Source: Isoptericola chiayiensis
Lineage (GTDB): Bacteria; Actinomycetota; Actinomycetes; Actinomycetales; Cellulomonadaceae
DNA: 64,000 nucleotides
NCBI RefSeq assembly: GCF_013149805.1
Contig: NZ_JABEZT010000004.1
Location: 186,001 to 250,000 of the forward strand
Direction: 5' to 3'
Shown piece by piece: positions 1-7,898 of this stretch. How positions within the stretch are numbered: position 1 is the stretch's first letter; every line of letters begins with the position of its first letter. The translations under genes were made by a program, and so were the position numbers. The notes under the pieces are model-generated. The model was not told the DNA's origin. It made no database searches and saw nothing but the letters and a program-made list of their open reading frames with translations.

Positions 1-519
1 GCCGTGCCGGGCGACGACCGCCCCCACTCCGTGCCGCCCGGCCCGCACGGCGGCAACATCGACATCAACCTGCTCGTCGAGGGCACCGAGCTCTACCTGC
101 CCGTCCAGGTCGACGGCGCGCTCGTCTACGCCGGCGACCCGCACTTCGCCCAGGGGGACGGCGAGGTCGCCCTCACCGCGCTCGAGGCGTCCCTGCGGGC
201 CACGCTGCGCTTCGACGTCGTCCCGCGGGCCGAGGCGCTCGCCGCGTTCGGCGAGGTGACCGGTCCGCTGGCCCGCGCCGGCGGGTACCTCGTGCCCACG
301 GGGATGCACGAGGACCTCGACGAGGCGATGCGCCGGGCCGTACGCGCCGCCATCGCGCTGCTGCGGGCGCGCTGGGGGATGGACGAGCACCTGGCCTACG
401 CCTACCTCAGTGCCGCGACCGACTTCGACATCTCCCAGGTGGTCGACGTCGTGACCGGCGTGCACGCCCGCATCCGCGAGGCCGACCTGGCCCGGGTGCC
501 CATCGGAGGTGACGCATGA
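1..519 (+). CDS. Acetamidase/formamidase family protein, 3' part only
   Basis: The reading frame is open from the first base, so the true start lies left of the window; the visible 172 codons are the C-terminal part. The segment GGNIDINLL followed by LPV, GAL and a GD.H..QGDGE string is the pattern of the FmdA/AmdA acetamidase/formamidase fold, which hydrolyses short amides to ammonia and a carboxylate in the cytoplasm. Its stop overlaps the next start by 4 bases (ATGA), so it is co-translated with the amidase, PucG and AllC genes. In that context the substrate could be a late ureide product such as oxamate, or formamide; this is inference from position. Family call firm, substrate open. Confidence 0.85.
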   Translation, partial: AVPGDDRPHSVPPGPHGGNIDINLLVEGTELYLPVQVDGALVYAGDPHFAQGDGEVALTALEASLRATLRFDVVPRAEALAAFGEVTGPLARAGGYLVPTGMHEDLDEAMRRAVRAAIALLRARWGMDEHLAYAYLSAATDFDISQVVDVVTGVHARIREADLARVPIGGDA

Positions 520-2144
520 CCGAGATCCCCGGCGCCGACTCGGTGCCCGCCGAGCTGTACCAGGCGTTCACGCGCTACGAGGCCGCCGTCGTCGCGAACG
601 ACCTCGACCACCTCGACGCCGCGTTCGCGCCCGGCGAGGCCACGATGCGTGGGGACGCCGCCGGGCTGCTCGTCGGGCACGAGGCGATCTCGGCGTTCCG
701 CGGGACACGGGGCGGCGTGGCGCCACGCGTCATCGAACGCGTCGAGCACCGTGCGCTGGGACCGGACGTGGCGCTGCTGGTCTCGGTCTCCCGGTACGAC
801 GCCGGCGGGACGGGCCTGCAGACCCAGGTGTGGCAGCGCGTCGAGGGGACGTGGCTGATCACGGCCGCGCACGTCACCCCACGCGCCGCGGCCCTCGACC
901 GGCGGATCTGGCGCACGGTCGGCGACCCGCTGTACCAGGGTGCGTGGGAAGGGCCGCTGGCCGGCCTGACGGTGGCCGTCAAGGACCTCTTCGCGATCAA
1001 GGGCTACCGCATCGGGGCGGGCAACCCCACCTACCTGGACGGCGCCAGGCCCGAGCCCTCCACCGCGCCCGCCGTGTCCGACCTGCTCCGCGGCGGCGCG
1101 TCGCTGCGCGGCATCGCCCGCACCGACGAGTTCGCCTACTCGGTGGCGGGTGACAACCCCCACTACGGCACCCCGCCCAACGAGGCGCTCCCCGGGGCGC
1201 TGCCCGGCGGCTCGTCCAGCGGACCCGCCTCCGCGGTGGCCACCGGCCAGGCCGAGATCGGGCTGGCCACCGACACCGCCGGATCGGTCCGGGTGCCCGC
1301 GTCCTACCAGGGGCTGTGGGGCCTGCGCACCACGCACGGGCTCGTCCCGCGGCAGGGGATGCTGCCGCTCGCGCAGTCCTTCGACACCGTCGGCTGGCTC
1401 ACCCGCGACGGGGGCACGCTGCAGCGGGTCGCCGACTGGTGCCTGAGCTACGACGGCTCGGAGTCCACCGAGTCCGTCTACGGCGCGTCGGACCAGGACC
1501 TGCCCTGGCGGTTCGCGGTGCCCACCGAGCTGCTGGCCGTGGTCGAGGCGGACACCCGGGCCGCGTTCGACCGGTTCCTGGCCGCGCTGGCCGGGCGTCC
1601 CGACGCGCCGAGGGTCGACCAGGTCTCGATCGGCGACCCCGAGGAGTTCCTGGCGGCCTTCCGCACCGTCCAGGCCGCCGAGGCGTGGCGCAACGACGGG
1701 CCCTGGGTCCGCGAGCACCCGGGCGCCCTGGGGCCCGCCGTCGCCGAGCGCTTCCGGTCTGCCGCCCGTATGACGGACGAGGACGAGGCCGCCGCCCGGG
1801 CCGCCCTGGCCCCGCTGGGCGACCGCGTGCGCCGCCTCGTGGGCGACGCCGTGCTGCTCCTGCCGACCGCACCCGGCCCGGCACCGCTGCGCACCAGCGG
1901 CGGCGAACGGGTCGACGCCGTGCGCACCGCGACGCTGCAGCTCACCACGCCGGCCGCCGTCGCCGGGCTGCCGGCCCTGTCGGCCCCCCTGCTCACCGTC
2001 GGCTCGCTGCTCGGCCCCGCGCCCGTCGGCGTGTGCCTCGTCTCGAGCGCCGACACCGACATCGCCCTCGTCCGCCTGGCGCGCCGGCTCGCGCGCGCCG
2101 TCGCGCCGGACCACGCCACCGCCCCGACCGGAGGAACGACCTGA
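516..2144 (+). CDS. AtzH-like domain fused to AtzE-type amidase
   Basis: 542 residues. Residues about 8-122 form a SnoaL-like AtzH/DUF3225 domain. From about 130 onward it is an amidase-signature hydrolase with the Lys-cisSer-Ser triad visible as K156 (AVKDLF), S233 (GGSSSG) and S257 (DTAGSVRVP). AtzH and AtzE are separate proteins in Pseudomonas cyanurate operons; here they are one chain. Klebsiella hpx uric acid operons contain AtzE-like HpxY and AtzH-like HpxZ. With pucG and allC directly downstream, hydrolysis of oxalurate (carbamoyl-oxamate) is a reasonable prediction, though biuret-like substrates are possible. It overlaps both neighbours by 1-4 bases. Amidase fold is certain; substrate is inference. 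Confidence 0.88.
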   Translation: MTEIPGADSVPAELYQAFTRYEAAVVANDLDHLDAAFAPGEATMRGDAAGLLVGHEAISAFRGTRGGVAPRVIERVEHRALGPDVALLVSVSRYDAGGTGLQTQVWQRVEGTWLITAAHVTPRAAALDRRIWRTVGDPLYQGAWEGPLAGLTVAVKDLFAIKGYRIGAGNPTYLDGARPEPSTAPAVSDLLRGGASLRGIARTDEFAYSVAGDNPHYGTPPNEALPGALPGGSSSGPASAVATGQAEIGLATDTAGSVRVPASYQGLWGLRTTHGLVPRQGMLPLAQSFDTVGWLTRDGGTLQRVADWCLSYDGSESTESVYGASDQDLPWRFAVPTELLAVVEADTRAAFDRFLAALAGRPDAPRVDQVSIGDPEEFLAAFRTVQAAEAWRNDGPWVREHPGALGPAVAERFRSAARMTDEDEAAARAALAPLGDRVRRLVGDAVLLLPTAPGPAPLRTSGGERVDAVRTATLQLTTPAAVAGLPALSAPLLTVGSLLGPAPVGVCLVSSADTDIALVRLARRLARAVAPDHATAPTGGTT

Positions 2145-3418
2145 TGACCGCCGCCCAGCCCGGATCGAGCCTGCCCGGATCGAGCCTGCCCGGTCCCGAA
2201 CTGCCCGGACCGATCGACCCGCCTACCCGTCTGCTCATGGGCCCCGGTCCCGTGTCGGCGTACCCGAGCGTGCTGCGCGCGATGTCGGCCCCCCTGGTGG
2301 GCCAGTACGACCCGTTCATGACGGCCTCCATGACCGAGACCCAGGAGCTCTACCGGCAGGTGTGGGGCACGGCCAACGAGGCGACGATGCTCGTGGACGG
2401 CACGTCCCGCGCGGGGATCGAGGCGGCGATCGTGTCGCTGGTGCGCCCCGGGGAGCGGGTGCTCGTGCCGGTCTTCGGCCGGTTCGGGCTGCTGCTCGCC
2501 GAGATCGCCGAACGGGCCATGGCCGAGGTGCACACCATCGAGGTGCCGTGGGGGCAGGTGGTGCCGGTCTCGACGATCGACGAGGCGATCCGGCGGGTGC
2601 GCCCCACGCTGCTCGCGCTGGTCCAGGGCGACACGTCGACCACGATGAACCAGCCGCTCGACGAGGTCGGGGCGCTCTGCGCCCAGCACGGCGTGCTTTT
2701 CTACTCCGACGCCACCGCCTCGCTCGGCGGCAACCCCTTCGAGGCCGACGCGTGGGGGCTGGACGCCGCCACCGCGGGTCTGCAGAAGTGCCTCGGCGGG
2801 CCGTCGGGCTCGGCGCCGATCACGCTCTCGGAACGCGCTGTGGAGGTCGTGCGCTCCCGGAAGCGTGTCGAGGCCGGCATCCGCGAGCCGGACGACCCCG
2901 AGGCGAGCGACTACGTGCGCTCCAACTACTTCGACCTCGGCATGATCCTCGACTACTGGGGGCCGCGCCGTCTCAACCACCACACCGAGGCCACGTCGAT
3001 GCTGTACGCGGCGCGCGAGTGCGCGCGGGTGATCCTGGCCGAGGGACGTGACGCCGTCGTCGAGCGGCACCGCCTGGCCGGCGACGCCATGCTCGCCGGC
3101 GTGCGGGGGCTGGGCCTGGAGGTGTTCGGCGACGTCGCCCACAAGATGCACAACGTCGTCGCCGTCGAGATCCCCGAGGGCGTGCCCGGCGACGCCGCGC
3201 GCGCCGCGATGCTGACCGACTTCGGCATCGAGATCGGTACCTCGTTCGGCCCGCTGCACGGACGGGTCTGGCGCATCGGCACCATGGGCTACAACGCCCG
3301 CGAGGACGCCGTGCTCACCACGCTCGCCGCCCTCGAGGCGGTGCTGCGCCGCTTCGGCCGCGCCGTCCCGCCCGGGGGTGGGACCGAGGCCGCCGCCGAC
3401 GTCTTCCGGGGCGCCTGA
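2144..3418 (+). CDS. pucG: Class V aminotransferase, ureidoglycine-glyoxylate type (PucG)
   Basis: 424 residues, fold-type I PLP enzyme of the alanine-glyoxylate/ureidoglycine-glyoxylate aminotransferase group. The cofactor Lys is K215 in GLQKCLGGPSG, preceded by the PLP-binding D189 (YSDATAS). PucG transfers the amino group of (S)-ureidoglycine to glyoxylate, giving oxalurate and glycine. The start is fixed by a TGATG overlap with the amidase stop; the stop overlaps allC in the same way. The first ~25 residues are a low-complexity Pro/Gly/Ser tail made by a tandem 15-bp repeat and are not part of the fold. Alanine or serine-glyoxylate activity is the alternative, but allC next door favours ureidoglycine. 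Confidence 0.87.
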   Translation: MTAAQPGSSLPGSSLPGPELPGPIDPPTRLLMGPGPVSAYPSVLRAMSAPLVGQYDPFMTASMTETQELYRQVWGTANEATMLVDGTSRAGIEAAIVSLVRPGERVLVPVFGRFGLLLAEIAERAMAEVHTIEVPWGQVVPVSTIDEAIRRVRPTLLALVQGDTSTTMNQPLDEVGALCAQHGVLFYSDATASLGGNPFEADAWGLDAATAGLQKCLGGPSGSAPITLSERAVEVVRSRKRVEAGIREPDDPEASDYVRSNYFDLGMILDYWGPRRLNHHTEATSMLYAARECARVILAEGRDAVVERHRLAGDAMLAGVRGLGLEVFGDVAHKMHNVVAVEIPEGVPGDAARAAMLTDFGIEIGTSFGPLHGRVWRIGTMGYNAREDAVLTTLAALEAVLRRFGRAVPPGGGTEAAADVFRGA

Positions 3419-4731
3419 TGGCGCTGCTGCAGACCGACCCCGGGACGGTGGCCGCGGCAGCACGGCGCGTCATGGCGCGCTGCGACGAGCTCGCCCGGGT
3501 CACCGCCGCCGACGACGGCATCGAACGGGTCTACCTCTCCCCGGAGCACGCACGCGTCAACCGCCTCGCGGCGCAGTGGATGCGCGAGATCGGCATGACC
3601 ACCCGCACGGACGCCGCCGGGAACCAGGTCGGCCGGCTCGAGCGGTCCACGGCGTCCGGCACGCCCGACCCCGACGCACCCGCGCTGGTCATCGGCTCCC
3701 ACCTGGACACCGTGCCCGACGCCGGACGCTACGACGGGATCGTCGGCGTCCTCATGGGGCTCGAGGTGGTGCGGATGCTGCGCGAACCGGCACCCGACCA
3801 GGCCGGCTGGCGCTCCCCGCTGCCCTTCGCGCTCGAGGTCGTCGCGTTCTCCGACGAGGAGGGCACACGGTTCGGCAAGGCGCTGCTGGGCTCCTCCGCC
3901 GTCGCCGGGACCTGGGACCCGCAGTGGTGGTCCCTGACCGATGCCGACGGCGTCTCCCTGCGGGAGGCCTTCGTCGAGTTCGGGCTCGACCCCGGCCGCG
4001 TGGCCGAGGCGGCCCGCCGGCCCGAGGAGCTGGTCGGCTACCTCGAGGCGCACATCGAGCAGGGTCCCGAGCTCGACGAACGCGGCGAGTCCCTGGCCGT
4101 GGTGTCCTCCATCGCCTCCGCGCGGCGGTTCCAGCTCGTCGTCGAGGGGGAGGCCCGGCACGCCGGCGGCACCCCCTACGACCGCCGTCGGGACGCGCTG
4201 CTCGGTGCCAGCGAGGCGGCGCTCGCGGTCGAACGCCTCTGCCGGGCCGAGCACCACATGATCGGCACGGTCGGCCGGCTCGAGACCTATCCCGGCGCCG
4301 TGAACGTGGTCCCCGGCGAGGCGCACCTCAGCCTGGACCTGCGCGGCGAGCTCGACGGCGAGCGGGACCGCGTGTGGGGTGCCATCGAGCGCGAGCTCGA
4401 CGCCATCATGGGCCGTCGCGGGCTGCGCTGGCACGCGCGCGAGGTGCACAGCGCACCGGCCGTGTTCTGCGCCCCGCTGCTGCAGGACGTCGTGCGCGAG
4501 GGCATCGTCTCGACGCTCGACCGCGGCGTCGACGACCCGGCGACGATCTTCAGCAGGGCGGGCCACGACGCGATGGCGATCGGCTCCGTGACCGACGTCG
4601 GCATGCTGTTCCTGCGCAACCCCGACGGCATCAGCCACCATCCTGACGAGGCGGTCTCCGCCGGCGACGTGGCCTACGGCACGCGGGCGCTGGCGGAGTC
4701 GGTGCTCCAGCTGGCGGCCGACCGGGCCTGA
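3418..4731 (+). CDS. allC: Allantoate amidohydrolase, M20 zinc hydrolase
   Basis: 437 residues, the usual size of the AllC/beta-ureidopropionase/carbamoylase group. Metal ligands are visible as H95 and D106 in GSHLDTVPDAGRYDG, the E147-E148 pair in FSDEEGTRFG, H212 in AHIEQGP and a C-terminal SHHPDE. AllC removes CO2 and ammonia from allantoate, leaving (S)-ureidoglycine, which is what PucG uses, so the two genes describe consecutive steps. Translation is coupled to pucG by a 1-base overlap. The last 58 bases are also read on the opposite strand as the end of the TetR gene. A hydantoinase-pathway carbamoylase is the alternative; context favours allantoate. Confidence 0.88.
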   Translation: MALLQTDPGTVAAAARRVMARCDELARVTAADDGIERVYLSPEHARVNRLAAQWMREIGMTTRTDAAGNQVGRLERSTASGTPDPDAPALVIGSHLDTVPDAGRYDGIVGVLMGLEVVRMLREPAPDQAGWRSPLPFALEVVAFSDEEGTRFGKALLGSSAVAGTWDPQWWSLTDADGVSLREAFVEFGLDPGRVAEAARRPEELVGYLEAHIEQGPELDERGESLAVVSSIASARRFQLVVEGEARHAGGTPYDRRRDALLGASEAALAVERLCRAEHHMIGTVGRLETYPGAVNVVPGEAHLSLDLRGELDGERDRVWGAIERELDAIMGRRGLRWHAREVHSAPAVFCAPLLQDVVREGIVSTLDRGVDDPATIFSRAGHDAMAIGSVTDVGMLFLRNPDGISHHPDEAVSAGDVAYGTRALAESVLQLAADRA

Positions 4732-5321
4732 TCCACGGGGAGCGTCCGGGCCGCGTGCTCGGGGCTCCACCAGGTGGGGCCGGCCGCGAGGATCGTCCGG
4801 GCGAGCGCCGCGACGTCGGTCTGTGCGCCGTCGCCCACCCAGACGGTGATCGCGGCGACCGTCCCTGCGGCGCAGTGCGCGACGAGCACCCGGCGCGTCA
4901 CCTCGGGGGGCGCCCCGCCGGGGATGCGCGGCACGGCGGCGGGCGCGGCCGCCAGGTAGGCGTCGAGGCGTGCCGCGACGACGTCGTGCAGGATCTCGCG
5001 GATGCGTCCCTCGGTGCTGTCGACGAGTGCCGCACGGTAGACGGGGGCGTGGCCGGCCACGTGCTCGAGCAGCAGGTGGAGCGCGGCGAGGAAGTCCTCG
5101 GCGTCGCCGTGCGCGGGCAGGTCGATCTGCTCGAGCTCGTCGGTGAGGACGTCGGCCAGCAGCTCGACCGGACCCGCCGCGTGCCGGTAGAAGGTGTCGC
5201 GGGTGACACCAGCGGCCCGGGCGACCTCGGCGACCGTCAGCGACCCGACGGGCTGCCGGGCCGCGAGATCGAGGATCGCCGAGCGGAGCTGCGTCCGGGT
5301 GCGCCGCTGTCGAGGGTCCAT
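4674..5321 (-). CDS. TetR family transcriptional regulator
   Basis: 215 residues. The N-terminal helix-turn-helix is clear: VAEVARAAGVTRDTFYRH at about residues 25-42, followed by a variable ligand domain of about 160 residues. ATG at 5321 is the first good start after the promoter-like inverted repeat at 5341-5372. It is convergent with allC and overlaps its last 58 bases, and the transporter operon behind it runs in the same direction and ends at 5435. A local regulator of ureide/purine uptake and breakdown is the natural reading, but no target is shown by the sequence. Confidence 0.88.
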   Translation of the reverse strand: MDPRQRRTRTQLRSAILDLAARQPVGSLTVAEVARAAGVTRDTFYRHAAGPVELLADVLTDELEQIDLPAHGDAEDFLAALHLLLEHVAGHAPVYRAALVDSTEGRIREILHDVVAARLDAYLAAAPAAVPRIPGGAPPEVTRRVLVAHCAAGTVAAITVWVGDGAQTDVAALARTILAAGPTWWSPEHAARTLPVDQARSAASWSTDSASARVP

Positions 5322-5340
5322 GGCGACATCGTGCCACGGG

Positions 5341-5372
5341 GAGTATCCAACACCTGTCAGATTGCGATACTC
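5341..5372. promoter_or_regulatory. Inverted repeat upstream of tetR, possible operator
   Basis: GAGTATC and its exact complement GATACTC are separated by 18 bases, 20 bp upstream of the tetR start. The inner part carries CTGACAGGTGT on the tetR strand, which could be part of a promoter. The size and place fit an autoregulatory TetR-family operator, but 7-base arms are short. Confidence 0.4.
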
Positions 5373-5397
5373 TCGTCGCGGCCTCCTGGAGGCCGGC

Positions 5398-5428
5398 GGC
5401 CGGCCGGGACCCCCGAGTCCGGCCGGCC
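5398..5428 (-). terminator. GC-rich hairpin after the transporter operon
   Basis: Bases 5398-5410 pair with 5417-5428 (GGCCGGCC...GGCCGGCC core, one unpaired base, 6-base loop). It begins 7 bp past the last permease stop and so ends the minus-strand operon. No T-run follows, as is common for actinobacterial terminators. Confidence 0.6.
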
Positions 5429-5434
5429 GTCCCC

Positions 5435-6238
5435 TCAGCGCTGCGCGGACGTCATGGCCATGCGGGTCAGCACCACGTTCTCGACCACCTGGACCACGTT
5501 GTAGAGCAGCAGCGTGACGATCGTGATGAGCGCGACCGACGCCCACAGGTCGTCGAACCGGGCCGACGCCGTGAACTTCACGATGGACCCGCCGATGCCG
5601 GTACCGGTGGACAGCCACTCGGCGAGCAGCGCACCCGTGACCGCCCCCGGGACCGACACGCGTGCCGCGGCGAACAACGACGGCAGGGCGCCGGGGATGT
5701 TCACCTTGCGCATCGCCGTCAGGCGGGTGCCGCCGTAGACGTGCACGAGATCGAGGCTCTGCACGCTCGCGCGGTTCAGCCCGAACAGGATCGACGCCAG
5801 CGCCGGGAACAGCACCACGATCGAGCCGATGACGGCCACCGACGCCTGGGTGCCGCGGCCGGTGATGAGGATGATCACCGGCGCGATGGACACCAACGGG
5901 ATGGCGCGCAGCAGCAGGGCCAGCGGCATGACGCCGGCCTCGACCGTCCGCGACAGGGAGAACAGGACGGCCAGCAGCCCGGCGACGGCCATGCCGACCA
6001 CGAACCCGAGGGCGGCGTCCTGCAGGGTCTGCGCCAGCAGCGGGGTGAGCTCCGTCCGGTTCGCCGCCGCCTCCTGCCCGGAGACGAGGAACTCCCACAC
6101 GTCGGCGGGGCCCTTGGCGACGTACGGAGACATGCCGGTGAGGTTGACCACGGCCCACCACAGGGCGAGCACGATCACCAGCGTCAGCAGGGCGTTGAGA
6201 GCGGCCCGGCCCACCGGGCGCCAGGAGACGGCGTTCAT
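5435..6238 (-). CDS. ABC transporter permease, nitrate/sulfonate/pyrimidine type
   Basis: 267 residues, BPD_transp_1 family (SsuC/TauC/ThiX-like) with six hydrophobic segments, the first at about residues 10-33 (LLTLVIVLALWWAVV). The cytoplasmic coupling loop that docks the ATPase is seen as VYGGTRLTAMRKVNIPGALP at about 175-195. Start ATG overlaps the stop of the upstream permease by 4 bases (ATGA). The two permeases are paralogues and probably form a heterodimer with the ATPase and lipoprotein encoded next to them. Linked to a xanthine-dehydrogenase-type operon, so import of a purine-like heterocycle is the likely role. Confidence 0.88.
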   Translation of the reverse strand: MNAVSWRPVGRAALNALLTLVIVLALWWAVVNLTGMSPYVAKGPADVWEFLVSGQEAAANRTELTPLLAQTLQDAALGFVVGMAVAGLLAVLFSLSRTVEAGVMPLALLLRAIPLVSIAPVIILITGRGTQASVAVIGSIVVLFPALASILFGLNRASVQSLDLVHVYGGTRLTAMRKVNIPGALPSLFAAARVSVPGAVTGALLAEWLSTGTGIGGSIVKFTASARFDDLWASVALITIVTLLLYNVVQVVENVVLTRMAMTSAQR

Positions 6239-7044
6239 GACGCGCTCCGTCCTGCCACCCACGGCGTGGCCAGTCGCGAGAGGAGGCCGACGACGCCGTA
6301 GCCGATGAGGGCGACGGCGGCGGTCAGCAGGAACACGGCCCACACGCGGGCCGAGTCGAGCTCGCCCTGCAGGCGGATCAGGGTGATCCCGACGCCCTGG
6401 TCGATCCCGCCCATGTACTCGCCGAGGACCGCACCGAGGAACGCCGACGGCACGGCGATCTGCAGGGCGTTGAGGATCGCGGGCGTCGCGGCGATGAGCC
6501 GCACCTTGCGCAGCTGGGTGAACCGGGTGCCCCCGTAGACGCGCACGACGTCGAGGCTGGCGGCGTCCGCCGACTTGAAGCCGAGCAGTGCACCGACCAC
6601 GGTCGTGAAGAACACGGCCAGCGCCGCCAGGAAGATCGCCGTCGCGCTCGGTTCCCCGGGGCGCGGAGCACCGCCGAGGACGACGATCGCGATGCCGCCG
6701 ACCGCCACCACCGGCAGGCAGTAGCTCACCACGGCGATCTGCGTGACGACCGTCTCGATGCGCGGAGCCAGGAGCACGGTCGCGGCGAGCAGCAGGGCGA
6801 TGCCGTTGCCCCAGGCGAACCCGATGAGCGCCTCGGTGATGGTCACGGAGAACACGGGCTGGTACGCCGCCAGGCCGTCCGAGGCGATCGTGGCGAACAC
6901 GACCCACGGTGAGGGCACCGGCGTGAACGTGGTCCCCGGCGGCGGCTGGAAGATCGTGGCGGAGAAGACCCACCACGCGCCGACCAGCGCGACCGCACCG
7001 ATCACCCCGGCGAGCCAGGTGGGGATGCGGGAGCGGCGGGACAT
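6235..7044 (-). CDS. ABC transporter permease, second subunit
   Basis: 269 residues, same family as the downstream permease, with the first membrane span at about residues 11-32 and an EAA-type loop VYGGTRFTQLRKVRLIAATP. It overlaps the ATPase stop by one base (TGATG) and the next permease start by four. A pair of different permeases is typical of the ThiXYZ-like and some nitrate-type importers. Substrate unknown; see the lipoprotein and the purine-oxidation genes upstream. Confidence 0.87.
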   Translation of the reverse strand: MSRRSRIPTWLAGVIGAVALVGAWWVFSATIFQPPPGTTFTPVPSPWVVFATIASDGLAAYQPVFSVTITEALIGFAWGNGIALLLAATVLLAPRIETVVTQIAVVSYCLPVVAVGGIAIVVLGGAPRPGEPSATAIFLAALAVFFTTVVGALLGFKSADAASLDVVRVYGGTRFTQLRKVRLIAATPAILNALQIAVPSAFLGAVLGEYMGGIDQGVGITLIRLQGELDSARVWAVFLLTAAVALIGYGVVGLLSRLATPWVAGRSAS

Positions 7045-7892
7045 CAGGCCTCCGCCGCGGCGCCGTGCGACCCGAACAGGATCTCGGAGGCTCGGTCGAC
7101 GAGCGCGTGGAACTCCGGGGTCCGCATCATCTCGGGCGTGCGCGGCCGGGGGAGGTCGACCTCGATGATCTCCTTGATGCGTCCCGGCCGGGCAGACATC
7201 ACCGCGACCCGGTCGGACAGGAAGATCGCCTCCGAGATGCCGTGCGTCACCAGCAGCGTGGTGGCCGGCTTCTCGGTCCAGATGCGCAGCAGCTCCAGGT
7301 TGAGGCTCTGGCGCGTCATGTCGTCCAGCGCGCCGAACGGCTCGTCGAGGAGCAGCACGGACGGCTTGAGGGCCAGGGCGCGGGCGATGGAGACCCGTTG
7401 GCGCATGCCGCCCGAGAGCTGGGCGGGCTTCGCCTTCTCGAACCCGGTCAGCCCGACGAGCTCGATGAGCTCGTCCACGTAGGCCTTGTCGACCTTGCGG
7501 CCGGCGACCTCGAAGACGAGGCGGATGTTGGTCAGCACGCTGCGCCACGGCAGCAGCGCGTGGTCCTGGAACGCGATGCCGAGCTCGCTGTCGCGACGCA
7601 GCTGCGCGGGCGTCTTGCCGTCGACGAAGACCTCGCCGGCGGTGGGGTGCTCGAGGTCCGCCAGCACGCGCAGGATCGTCGACTTGCCGCACCCCGAGGG
7701 GCCGAGGAGGGCCAGGAAGGAGCCCTTGTCGGTGTGCAGGTGGGCGTCCTGCAGCGCGGTGACGGTCTTGCGCCGCCCCGTCTGGAACGTCTTGGTCAGT
7801 CCGTCGATGTGGATGCCGGTGCCCCCCGGGGCTGCCGCAGCATCCTGCGGCAGCCCCGAGGGGCGGGCACCCGACGTGGTGTCGTGGCTCAT
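7044..7892 (-). CDS. ABC transporter ATPase, SsuB/TauB type
   Basis: 282 residues. Walker A is GPSGCGKST at about 69-77, the Q-loop QDHALLPW follows, the signature is LSGGMRQRV, Walker B is [12 protein letters not shown] and the switch histidine is in VTHGISEA. The first ~25 residues are a Pro/Ala-rich tail before the domain. Its start is 6 bp after the lipoprotein stop and it overlaps the permease by one base, so the four genes are one operon. It energises uptake through the two permeases at the inner face of the membrane. Confidence 0.92.
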   Translation of the reverse strand: MSHDTTSGARPSGLPQDAAAAPGGTGIHIDGLTKTFQTGRRKTVTALQDAHLHTDKGSFLALLGPSGCGKSTILRVLADLEHPTAGEVFVDGKTPAQLRRDSELGIAFQDHALLPWRSVLTNIRLVFEVAGRKVDKAYVDELIELVGLTGFEKAKPAQLSGGMRQRVSIARALALKPSVLLLDEPFGALDDMTRQSLNLELLRIWTEKPATTLLVTHGISEAIFLSDRVAVMSARPGRIKEIIEVDLPRPRTPEMMRTPEFHALVDRASEILFGSHGAAAEA

Positions 7893-7898
7893 GGGTCC

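Noticed and set aside
1478-3463. Very long open frames opposite or out of frame with real genes (e.g. 661 codons antisense to pucG; 1185 codons antisense to xdh)
   Set aside because: High GC removes stop codons; these frames have Arg/Gly/Pro/Ala-rich low-complexity translations, no domains, and lie over genes with clear families.
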